In this document: positions 52,527-61,926 of the stretch, piece after piece
Layout of the letters: each line of letters begins with the position of its first letter
How positions within the stretch are numbered: position 1 is the stretch's first letter
Source of the DNA: Nannochloropsis salina CCMP1776
Lineage: Eukaryota > Sar > Eustigmatophyceae > Eustigmatales > Monodopsidaceae
Assembly: GCA_004565275.1 (NCBI GenBank)
Contig: SDOX01000020.1
Span: 251,189-315,188 of the forward strand
Direction: 5' to 3'
Length of the DNA stretch: 64,000 nt
Program-made: the position numbers and the translations under genes
Notes under the pieces: model-generated
Told to the model about the DNA's origin: nothing
Database searches by the model: none
What the model saw: only the letters and a program-made list of their open reading frames with translations

Positions 52527-53704
52527 TCGGGAGGGAGGGAAGGAGGGAGAGAGGAGGGGGGGTTGACACGGTAGCTTCCCGGTAGATGGCATCGAAAAGG
52601 CCAAATTTGATGTGGGGACTGCGTTCTGTTAGCGCCTCAGTCAAGTTCGGAAAGGAGGAAGCCTTGTGCTGCCGCTCTCTAGGAGGTGCTTCGGAGGGAC
52701 AGGAAGAGAGAGTGGAGGATGCAGTCGCGGGAGGGATGGGAGTAATGGTGGCAGCTGAAGGGAAGAAATCAATTTTGAGAGGCTAGAGAGCACGAGGGCA
52801 GTGCTCTGAGAGCGAGAAAAACGTGGTGAAAGCTCTGTACTTGTCTTTTAGCGAGGGCCTCAGCCTGGAAAATCTGGGAGGGTAAGTGTCAAGAATCCAA
52901 TTTTGTCGGGGCAGGAGACGAGATGGGCCGGGGGATAGGCGGGGAGGACAGAAGAGCCAGATGGTCACAGCGAGGAAGGGATCAGGGGGGGAGACGGGAG
53001 CAGGAAGGGGGGGCGCAGGTAGTTGACACATAGTAGTAGACACGTGAGGGCCCTCGGTGTCTGAGCATGGCGACGGAGAAAAGGAAGAAAGAGGAGAAGA
53101 GTCGAGGAGCGGGTGGAGGAAGCCACCAGGCCCCTGTCTGAGGGGAATCGGAACCTGGAAGCTTCCAGGGTTTCCGTATCGTTTTTTTCCCTTCTCTCAT
53201 TGGAAGATGGGACAGATACTTCGTTATTCCCTCCCTCCCTCGCTATTGCTTTCCCTCCCTGAGTTCATAGGAATTTTGGGGGTCGTGGCGATGTTTCAAT
53301 GAGAATGGACCGTAAAAGGAAAGATGCTGCATCAGGAGTAGGAAGCGAAAGGAACCAAGGGCCGGGTACCCTTTATTGGTGAACGGTCAGCCTCATTCGT
53401 TTTCGCGGAAAGGACGCTTTCCCTCTCACGACCAAAGCCCGTATGCCTGATGTCTAAGCAGTGCGCGCCTGTCCTTTCAGTACCACTAATGCCCCACCGC
53501 GCTCTTGAATCCTAACCGTCGCTAGTGATCAACTTGTCTGACTGTTTTGCTACCTTCCTGCACACTAATTCTATTTGTCAGGTTTCCCACCAGGTTTCAC
53601 CACCACCAGACTCCGCGTCTTCTTCCAAACAGTGTTGTTTCATGACACCCGGACACTACAACCACATGGCAATGCCTCCAGCTGACTTCCCTCCCCTCCA
53701 CACC
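52527..53704. other. Convergent intergenic region
   Basis: It holds the 3' flanks of HADHA (+), with a short GGGA tract at 52529-52560, and of the ACT kinase gene (-). Short open frames have no recognisable content. Confidence 0.5.
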
Positions 53705-56626
53705 TCAGGCACTCCCTCCCTCCCCCACTTCCCGTTCGCCGGTCTCGGCTCGTATCCGCTTTAAGGTGACCAGAATCTGAGTGAACGTGGGTCTGCGGAT
53801 CGGCTCTTGGTGCCAACAGGCCTGGATGAGGCAGGCGAGGAGGGGAGGGGTGTGCGGGGGGAGGGGGGGCCGGAGACCTGGGGGGAGGGAGGGAGGGAGG
53901 GGAAGGAAGTGGATCATGTGATCATTCGGTCACTATGAGACGGGCATAGACACCGAGATCACGCCCATGCAGTCCTGTAGATCTCCTCCCTTCCTCCTTT
54001 CCTCCCTCCCTTCCTACCTTGCCGCACTACCGCAAAAGCAGCTTGGATGGGGGTCATCCCTTTGAAGGGCTGCTCCCGCGAGAGGATCTCCCAGAGGACA
54101 ATGCCGAAGGAGTACACGTCCGCCGCCGCGGAGTACGGCTAAAGAAAAGGCCGGAAGGAGGGAGGAAGGGAGGGAGGGAGGGAGGGAGGGAGGGAGGGAG
54201 ANNNNNNNNNNNNNNNNNNNNNNNNNNNNNNNNNNNNNNNNNNNNNNNNNNNNNNNNNNNNNNNNNNNNNNNNNNNNNNNNNNNNNNNNNNNNNNNNNNN
54301 NGGTGGTGGTGGTGGTGGAAGAGGAAGAGGAGGAGGAGGAGGAGGAGGAGGAGGAAAAGGAGGTGGAGGTGGAGGAGGAGGAGGAAGCGGGAGGGGGGGG
54401 CTTCGCATCCGCGTCGATAATGGCATTCGAAGCGGGGAGGAAGCAAAAAGGTGCATTGAAGGAGACGGTGGCGGGGCCGTTGGTGAGGCTGTAAGGCGGT
54501 CCTGCCGAAAGGGAGGGAGGAGAAACGCGGCCTGAGGCGCTTTTCTCGCCGTCGTGCCCGCGCCCGGGGGGACCCTGGTCCCTCCCTTGGGCCCTCCTGG
54601 TCCCGCACCTCCCTTCCTTTTCCTTTCCCCTCCTTCCTCCCGCTCTCCCCCGCCCCCTCCCTCGTACTCGAGCCCCCACACGCCGCAAGACGCCTGTCGC
54701 CCCCCCCCCGGCGGTGCCAGTCTCTCCTCTCCCTCCGGCCCATGCCAAGCCGGTTCCCGCCCTCCTCCCTCCCACTCTCCTCACTGCTCGAGCCTCCATG
54801 GCTGCTGCTGCCACTGGTCCCACCGCTGCTCAAGCTGCTGGCGCGATGCACCTCAGCAGGCAGCAAGTCTCTCTTGCTCGACCCGTCTCCTCCTCCCACA
54901 CCTCCCTCCTTCCCCTCCTTCTCCTCTTCCTCTCGCACCCCCTCCTTCTTCCCCCTTCCCTCCTCCTCCTCCTGTCCAGCCTCCACTCGACCCGCTCCTC
55001 ATCCTCCCTCCCTTCCTCTATTCCCCCCTCCCTCCCCCCCTCCCCCTTCACCCCCAGGCCTCTCCCCAGCGTAGCCTCGATGCTCCTTGCCAACACCTCC
55101 CCCTCCACCGCTCCCTCCCCCTCGGTCTCCACCACGAACCGATCCAACACCACGCCCCTCCCCCCCTCCCCCCCTCCCTCCCCCTCTCCCTCCCCCTGCG
55201 AGGTCATGGCGTCCACCTCCACGATGCGCGCCACGTGCCTGCTCAGGGTCCGCGTGATCGCGTCCAGAAGACCCGGAAGGTCCCAGGCACCCACAGCCAC
55301 GGTCCATCGTCGTGCCTGCCCCCCTACCGGCCCCTCCCTCGTCCCTCCCTTCGCGAACTCGGCCGTCCTGTTTGAGGAGGAGGAGGAGGAGGAGGAGGAG
55401 GAGGAGGAGGAGGAGGAGGAGGAAGAGGAGGGAAAGAGGCTGTCTCCCCAAGGCTGCTCCTCCACATGGATGGCAACGCGGTCAGTCCGGGTAGCTTGTT
55501 GGAGGAGCGACATGTGTTGGAGGACCTCGCGTGCCTCCACCGCCAGACAATAGCGGAGGGGGAAGCGAGAAAGGTGGAAGCGGACGGCGTGAACTGGGTC
55601 CTGAAGAAGCCTCAGGTCGGGAAGGGGGGGATTGGAGGAGGAAGGAGGGGAAGAGGAAGGGGGGAGGAGGGAGGGGATAAGGAGGAGGGCGGCCGCGTGA
55701 CTGAGCTCGTTGACGACGGATGCCTTCTGGAGTTCTCGTTTGTGACGGCTGCTGCCGCCTTTCCTCCCGCCATTGGGCCGACTGGTCCAGTTGCGGGAAG
55801 GGGAGGAGGGCGGAGAGGAGGGCGGGGGGGAGGGCGGGTCAAGGGAGGAGGACGAGGTGGGGGGCGAGAGGAGGGAAGCCTTTACGGACGTGACGCGAGC
55901 ACGACCCAGGTGGTCCGGTCCGTTGGCACGCTTGGGAAGGTTGTCGAGGCCTCGGGGGCTGGGGAGATCGCCTGTAGGAGCGCCGTGAGAGTGGGTGTCG
56001 CTGCGGGATTGCTGAGATAGGGCTGGCACACGTGGGATGCAGGGGGAGCCGTTGTTGGATAAGGCGGGTTCAAGGACTGGCAAGAGTAGATTGGTCATGT
56101 CGCCGCAGCTTGAGGATTTCTGCCTGCGAAAATTGCGCGAAAGTGTGGACCGGGGCCCCTGGGCGGGGTAAGGTCGAGAGGGAGGGGAGGGAGGAGGCAC
56201 GGGTGGAGACGCGTCTCTCAAAGAGAGTTGGTGCGTGTGCTGCATGGTGCTCTCATGTTGCTGGTCGTGTTTGTCGTGAAACTTTCGTTGACCCCGGGCC
56301 TTGTGGGAGCCAAGGGACACGCCTGGGGTGAATGCTGCTGCCTCCCTCTCGGTCCCACGGGCGTTCAAATCGGCCGCAAAGGAATACGAAGGTCCCTTTG
56401 GAGCCTGTCGTATTCCTGAAAATTGCCTGTCTGAGGCATGCGACACCGCATCGTCCATTTTGGGCAAGTTTTGCCTCATCCCAGCATCGTTCTCCCACAT
56501 GACAGTGTCAGAGCACACAGGCGTGAGCCAGGCCCGGCTAGCCACATCGGATGCTCGCAACCGTGACACCGAGGACGGCAAGATACATGTTGATGCGTTT
56601 TGGTCGTCCAAACCGCTGTTGGTCAT
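53705..56626 (-). CDS. ACT-domain protein kinase (STY-type), interrupted by an assembly gap
   Basis: The 5' exon carries a long Ser/Pro-rich region and then an ACT domain at about 55065-55310 ([21 protein letters not shown], then [25 protein letters not shown]). Two downstream exons hold the end of a kinase domain. The first, 54018-54138, reads [20 protein letters not shown], then [19 protein letters not shown]. The second, 53705-53877, reads [14 protein letters not shown], then [17 protein letters not shown], with the invariant Arg of subdomain XI. These join in phase. This ACT-kinase order matches plant STY8/17/46, which phosphorylate plastid transit peptides; that function is inferred. The ATP-binding lobe and catalytic loop are not visible and must lie in or next to the N gap at 54202-54301. 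The start ATG at 56626 is the first in frame and uncertain. A poly-Ser run of about 20 residues lies before the ACT domain. Confidence 0.75.
54202..54301. other. Assembly gap of 100 N
   Basis: The gap is exactly 100 N, flanked by (GGGA)n on the left (54160-54201) and GGT/GAG triplet repeats on the right (54302-54400). The round length suggests an unknown true size. The missing kinase N-lobe needs at least about 500 bases. Confidence 0.95.
55374..55432 (-). repeat. Triplet repeat coding poly-serine
   Basis: The run is (GAG/AGG)n on the plus strand and is read as about 20 Ser in the kinase protein on the minus strand. Confidence 0.8.
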
Positions 56627-57457
56627 ATTTCGCGTGTACTTTCAATTTGGGGTTGGTGTCAAGTGCACGATTGAAACGAAGGCAGTGGCGGGTATTCCGG
56701 AGGCTGACACCACCCGCGGGAGTCTCGGTCTTCCTACTCTGTAAGCGGTACGCCTATACTCCCATTAGAAAGACGAACGACAACACAGTCGAGACACGTG
56801 ATTTTCGATGCACTGTCTCGTTACTGGGGTACTGTTGAGGGTGGAAAACGCAAAAATCAACGCGTGAGTGAAACTTCCAATATCAAGCCTCGGAAACTGT
56901 AGCGGACGCCAGAAAAAGTAATTGCACTTTACATAAGCAACACTAAGCTCCGTCGTCAGCACAGCAACGTCTCAACTACATCCGTCGGGCACATCATTCT
57001 TTCCAACGTAGCAGGAAGAAATTCGCAGCGTGCCTGTTCGCGGAGCATGGCGGCTCCGCGGTGTCTTCCATGTGAAGTGTTTGTTTTTTGGGTTTTTATT
57101 TTGAGCAGCCGGCGGCTTCCTCTGCAAGTTGACATGCGCCGCAAGCTATGACGTCATCCTCCTGGAAACCTCTTGACAGCCTTCCCAAAAGACAGGTTAT
57201 GCGGTATATCCCGAACTTCGGTGAACATTGGCACGAAATTTATTCGTGTGATTTGTTAGAATGTGTAGGAAAGGGGCTTACACTGTATCAACTTTCAGGA
57301 AAAGACGCTCGAGGGTGAAGTCTCCAACTTTCTTTTTTCTTCTGCTGCCTCCGCTTTCTGTGGAGCCTCATGGCACGTACTTTACGCGTCCATAAAATTT
57401 AAAAATTAACTCTTCCCATCGCGCAATATTACTCCCTTCATCATAAAAAATGATAGC
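56627..57457. other. Divergent intergenic region
   Basis: About 830 bases separate the ACT kinase (-) and LKR/SDH (+) starts. It contains a CRE-type site at 57149. No other supported feature is seen. Confidence 0.5.
57149..57156. promoter_or_regulatory. Perfect CRE palindrome TGACGTCA
   Basis: The 8-base bZIP consensus lies 309 bases upstream of the LKR/SDH ATG and 530 bases upstream of the kinase ATG. Function is inferred from the motif only. Confidence 0.4.
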
Positions 57458-60400
57458 ATGTACAATGCTCGATCAAGTACACTGATCCGGCGCTTTTTTG
57501 GGCAAACGAAAATAGACTTGGCCTTGAAGACACGAGCTGATCCTGCATCACAGGGCGATACCCATATATTCTTCTATCGTCCACGCAACTTCCACGCCTC
57601 GACTTTCAATATAAAGCTATATGCCTCTTACAGTGTCTGTCGATCACCTAACACTCATCCCTTCCGAATGCGATTTTCGTCATCTACGGCCTCTGCCCGC
57701 GCCTTCCCCGACCCTCGCACCATTGGCATCGTCCGGGAGACCTTTGGGAAATGGGAGCGCCGGGCCCCCCTGGCACCCAAACACGTCCAGGCTTTAGTCC
57801 AGAAAGGTATTAAAGTCCTTGTGCAGCCTTCGTTTCGAAGGGCCTACCCTGACTCGGCCTATGCGGCCGCAGGAGCCAGCATCCAAGAAGATTTGTTGCC
57901 GGCTTCTCTCATATTGGGAGTGAAACAGGTGCCAGTATCCGCTTTGCTACCGGAACGGACGTACATGATGTTCGCACATGTCCTGAAAGGTCAACTGGAG
58001 AACATGCATTTGCTTGACGCCATCCGTCGCTTAAAAATCCGCCTGTTAGACTATGAATGCATCACAGAGACCGGGGATCGGGGGGGGGCGCGCACGGTCT
58101 TTTTCGGCCGTTTTGCCGGCATGGCGGGGATGGTGGACATCCTGCAAGGCCTCGGGCAGAATTTGTTGGCCCGCGGCTACAACACGCCCTTCTTGAACTC
58201 CCCCTACACGTACATGCACCCGGGCCTGGATGCAGCTAAGGCGGGCGTGCGCGCGTTGGGGGGGAAAGTGGCCACGGAGGGCTTGCCAAGGGATATATGC
58301 CCGCTGGTAGTAGCATTCACGGGGCGGGGGCGGGTCGCCCAGGGGGCTCAAGGGGTGTTTGAGCTCTTGCCGCACGAGTGGGTGGAGGTAAAGGACCTTC
58401 CGGCGTTGGTCGCGTCGGCACAGGAGGAGGGAGGGAGGGAAGGAGGGAGGGAGGGAAAGTCTTTGCAGCGGAAAGTGTATGGGGTGCGGGTGGAAGAGAA
58501 GGACATGGTGGAAAGGATGTCGACAGATCAACCTGTCCCTCAAGCGTCCGTCCAGAGCATCGATCCTCCCACCCCGTCCTCGTCCCCCTCGTACGCCCGG
58601 GACGAATACCGCCTCCACCCCGAACGGTACCGGCCCATATTCCACGAGCGTGTGGCTCCCTACGTCTCTGTACTGGTAAATGGTATCTACTGGGATCAAC
58701 GCTACCCGCGCTTGCTGACCAAGGCGCAGATGAAGGAGTTATGGGCATTCAGGTCTCAAGGGGAGGGCGGGAGGGAGGGAGGGAGGGAGGGCACGGAGGA
58801 CAAGGACCAGGCGATCGGGGGCGAAAAAGCTCGTTTGTTGGCTGTGGCCGACATTTCCTGCGACGTACATGGGTCCCTTGAGTTTTTGACCCGCACCACT
58901 TCCTTGGAACGGCCCATCTTCAATTACCGCCCCGACACGGAGCAGAGTCTGGAGGAGGTGGATGGGCGGGGTGTGGTGGTGGGGGCGGTGGACATTCTGC
59001 CCGCAGAGCTCCCGCAGGAAGCCTCTTTGGCCTTTGGAGACGCGTTGTTACCCTTGCTTCCAGCCTTGCTGTCAGGAGAGGGCGGGAAGGAGGGCGGGGG
59101 GGAGGACGCTTTGCCCCTTCCCTTGAGAGGGGCCGTGATTACTACCAGGCAGGGTGTCTTGACCGAGTCCTACAGGTACATCGACGTGTTGCGGGCCGAG
59201 CACGTGCGGGCAGCGCAGCTCTTTGAACGGGTCCACGGGCGCCCGGTCCAAGCCCGCGTGGAGGCTATGCAGCCTTCCCTCCCTCCCTCCCTCCCTTCCT
59301 CCCTTGCCCCCTCCCCCGCCTGGCCGCACACGGCACTATCCTTGCGCGGACACCTCTTTGACAAGGGTTTGATCAACCAGGTCCTAGACGTGGTCGAGGC
59401 CCGAGGGGGCGCCTTTGCCATTGGCCAGTGCGAGGTCCGCCCGAACCGGGGACAGGGCTGGCAGAAGGAAATTTCGACCGTGCTCCTGGAGGTGGAGGCG
59501 CCGACTCAGGGGGAGCTCGAGGAGATTGTGCGGAGGGTCCGGGGCCTGGCAGACTTAATGGAGGCCGCGGAGGCGACCGTGACGGAGATGAAGCCTCCCT
59601 CTCCTCCCATTTCCGTGACATCTTCCACCCCCCCTTCCTCCCCCTCCCCCTCCCCTCCTGCCTCCCAGCCCCAGGCTACGGTCGACTCCCCCCGTCGAGT
59701 CCTCGTCCTGGGAGCCGGTCGCGTGAGCGGCCCTGCTGTGGACTATTTGGGCCGACGACACCAGGTGACCGTGGTGGGGACAAGCCCGGAGGAGTTGGCC
59801 CGCCTGCAAGCACGTAAGGGAGACCCCCGCCCCGACGGAGGGAGCGGGGGAGGCATGCACCAGGGCCTGGTCCTGGACGTGGTCGGGGAAACAGAAGGCG
59901 TGAGAAAACTCGTAGCGGGGACCGACGTGGTCCTCTCCTTGCTCCCTGCCTCCATGCACGTCGACGTTGCCCGGGCCTGCCTGGCCTGTCGGAAACCCCT
60001 CGTCACCACCTCCTACGTCTCCGAGGCCCTCAAAGACTTGGACGCGGCGGCGGCGGCTCAGGGCCTGGTCTTTTTGAACGAGGTCGGGCTCGATCCAGGC
60101 ATGGACCACGCGAGTGCCATGCGCATCATCGACAGGGTCAAGGCGGAGGGCGGGCGGGTCAGCAGCTTCCGCTCCGTCTGCGGCGGTCTCCCCGCGCCCG
60201 GCGTGGCCGCCAATACACCTTTTCTCTACAAGTACTCATGGAGCCCCCGCGGGGTCTTGACGGCGGCCGAGAACCCGGCCCTGTACAGGGAGGGCGGGAG
60301 GGAGGTCAAGGTTCCGGGCGAGGCCCTCCTCCGCCACGCGGTGCCCTGTCCCCCGGACGCTTTCCCCACCCTCCGCTTGGAGGTCTTGCCCAACCGGGAT

Positions 60401-61156
60401 TCGCTTAAGTACCAGGCGCTCTACGGGATTGAGGACGCCGAGACCTGTTTCCGAGGCACGCTACGGTACGAAGGCTGGGGGGACTTGATGGCCGGCTGTC
60501 AAGCCTTGGGTCTCACGGCCCGCTCCCCCGTGCCCTCCACGTGCACGTCCATGGCGACGTACCTGAGGGAGATGTGGGGCGAGGGAAATGGTGACGGGTG
60601 GGAGAGCGGGGCAGGCCGGCGCCTGGCCGCGGCAGGGGTAAAAAATCCGGGTAGGGTGCTACGAGCCTTGGCGTGGCTGGAGGGGTATGGGGGAGACTGG
60701 GCAGATCAGACGAGCGTCATTGATGCCTTTTCGACGTTGCTGGAGGAGCGATTGCAGTATGGGCCGTCGGAAGTGGACATGGTAGCCATGCGGCATGACG
60801 TGGTTGTCAGCGGGGGAGGAAGGAAGCCAGGCACCGCAGAAGGGAAGGAGGAAGTGGGAGGGGAAAAGCATTTGTACCATCACACGTCGAACTTGTTGAT
60901 ATTCGGGGACGAGAAGGACAGCGCCATGAGCGTGACGGTCGGTAAAACTGCCGGGGTGGCCACTGAACTGGTCTTGGCGGGTACGCTTCAGAGGGACAAT
61001 GTTGTCGGGGTCCGCGTTCCGACAATCCCCGCTATTTATACGCCCCTTCTAGATGGGTTGGCGAAGGAAGGAATCGTGTTTGAAGAGGATTGTCAAGCCG
61101 TAGCTGGGAGAGAGGAGGAAGATGAAAGGGAGAGGGACAGCGTGTTTTTGGAGTAA
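57458..61156 (+). CDS. AASS/LKR-SDH: Bifunctional lysine-ketoglutarate reductase/saccharopine dehydrogenase
   Basis: One exon encodes 1232 residues from the first ATG, or 1162 from the ATG at 57668 (MRFSSSTASARAFP). Either start gives a basic, Ser/Arg-rich, mitochondrial-like presequence. The reductase half opens with RTIGIVRETFGKWERRAPLA, then YMMFAHVLKGQLENM, RLLDYECITE, FGRFAGMAGMVDILQ and YTYMHPGLDAAKAGVRALG. The dehydrogenase half starts near residue 745 with RRVLVLGAGRVSGPAVDYL. It continues VVLSLLPASMHVDVARACL, FLNEVGLDPGMDHASAMRII, VCGGLPAPGVAANTPFLYKY and AYSWSP-like YSWSPRGVLTAAENPA. The enzyme converts lysine through saccharopine to aminoadipic semialdehyde in lysine catabolism. 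It is longer than human AASS (926) because of the N-terminus and several low-complexity loops, some coded by GGGA repeats ([10 protein letters not shown] at 58430 and 58764; [11 protein letters not shown] at 59274). Confidence 0.95.
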   Translation: MYNARSSTLIRRFFGQTKIDLALKTRADPASQGDTHIFFYRPRNFHASTFNIKLYASYSVCRSPNTHPFRMRFSSSTASARAFPDPRTIGIVRETFGKWERRAPLAPKHVQALVQKGIKVLVQPSFRRAYPDSAYAAAGASIQEDLLPASLILGVKQVPVSALLPERTYMMFAHVLKGQLENMHLLDAIRRLKIRLLDYECITETGDRGGARTVFFGRFAGMAGMVDILQGLGQNLLARGYNTPFLNSPYTYMHPGLDAAKAGVRALGGKVATEGLPRDICPLVVAFTGRGRVAQGAQGVFELLPHEWVEVKDLPALVASAQEEGGREGGREGKSLQRKVYGVRVEEKDMVERMSTDQPVPQASVQSIDPPTPSSSPSYARDEYRLHPERYRPIFHERVAPYVSVLVNGIYWDQRYPRLLTKAQMKELWAFRSQGEGGREGGREGTEDKDQAIGGEKARLLAVADISCDVHGSLEFLTRTTSLERPIFNYRPDTEQSLEEVDGRGVVVGAVDILPAELPQEASLAFGDALLPLLPALLSGEGGKEGGGEDALPLPLRGAVITTRQGVLTESYRYIDVLRAEHVRAAQLFERVHGRPVQARVEAMQPSLPPSLPSSLAPSPAWPHTALSLRGHLFDKGLINQVLDVVEARGGAFAIGQCEVRPNRGQGWQKEISTVLLEVEAPTQGELEEIVRRVRGLADLMEAAEATVTEMKPPSPPISVTSSTPPSSPSPSPPASQPQATVDSPRRVLVLGAGRVSGPAVDYLGRRHQVTVVGTSPEELARLQARKGDPRPDGGSGGGMHQGLVLDVVGETEGVRKLVAGTDVVLSLLPASMHVDVARACLACRKPLVTTSYVSEALKDLDAAAAAQGLVFLNEVGLDPGMDHASAMRIIDRVKAEGGRVSSFRSVCGGLPAPGVAANTPFLYKYSWSPRGVLTAAENPALYREGGREVKVPGEALLRHAVPCPPDAFPTLRLEVLPNRDSLKYQALYGIEDAETCFRGTLRYEGWGDLMAGCQALGLTARSPVPSTCTSMATYLREMWGEGNGDGWESGAGRRLAAAGVKNPGRVLRALAWLEGYGGDWADQTSVIDAFSTLLEERLQYGPSEVDMVAMRHDVVVSGGGRKPGTAEGKEEVGGEKHLYHHTSNLLIFGDEKDSAMSVTVGKTAGVATELVLAGTLQRDNVVGVRVPTIPAIYTPLLDGLAKEGIVFEEDCQAVAGREEEDERERDSVFLE
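58430..58457 (+). repeat. Coding (GGGA)n tract in LKR/SDH
   Basis: The tract is read in frame as [10 protein letters not shown] between conserved reductase blocks. A second one is at 58764-58790, and a (CCCT)n version at 59274-59297 is read as Ser-Leu-Pro-Pro. Confidence 0.75.
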
Positions 61157-61926
61157 CAGAATGTCAAAGTTCCACACAAAAGGGAAGAAGCAGGCCGAAT
61201 TATTCAACCTGTGTGTATAGGTAACGATTTTATACACTGGGTGTATAGGCATACAAAGCTGTTGGGGTACGTTGAGGCAAAAGTGGAAGTCTCTCACCTT
61301 ACAAGCCCTTTTCTCAGGAATAGAAGCTAGGCCTGGCCAGCTGAGGGGTGATGAACAAGTGGCATGCATTCTGAGAGACTTCAGAAAAAATTTAGTCTAG
61401 AAGGGCAGCCAATATCAATCACGTTGGATTTTCCTCCTCGATATATCCTCTTAACATGACTTTCTTTCCTTTCCCAAATTTTAACCTCCCCCTCCCTGGC
61501 CTTAGTCATGCTGACCGATACACATGCGACCCATTTCTGATTAAAAATTGACAACAGAGAGATTTTGGATGCACAAGGTGCCGAGGAGACGCCCTTAAGA
61601 CCCAGACACTAAGCATTTTGCATTTCCCCCCCCGAAAGGGACGTCACGTGACGTCATGCTTCGCTGAGCCGTTGCCCTTCCCTCCTCCGCCTGTACGTTG
61701 ACGCAAAACTCCCACGACGTGCTATGCCCCCACTGCCCGGCTGCACACGACTTGAAGCCGGACACCTGTGCTCAACGACGTGGCATTAGGTGCTGCGTGC
61801 GAATTACGGGGCAGTTTTGAAGGGAGGGGGGATGCATTACGCCAAACATATGTCAGTTGCTCCCGCTGCAACTCACTCTGCTTCTGATGTTTCATTTCAT
61901 CCTATTGATAACCCGACAGCACACCG
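61157..61926. other. Spacer between LKR/SDH and the membrane protein gene
   Basis: It contains the palindromic element at 61640-61656. No gene is seen. Confidence 0.5.
61640..61656. promoter_or_regulatory. Composite ACGT palindrome: overlapping CRE and G-box
   Basis: GACGTCACGTGACGTC is a perfect 16-base palindrome. It contains CACGTG (61645-61650), and with the next base a full TGACGTCA (61649-61656). It lies about 270 bases upstream of the ATG at 61927. bZIP or bHLH binding is inferred. Confidence 0.5.
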
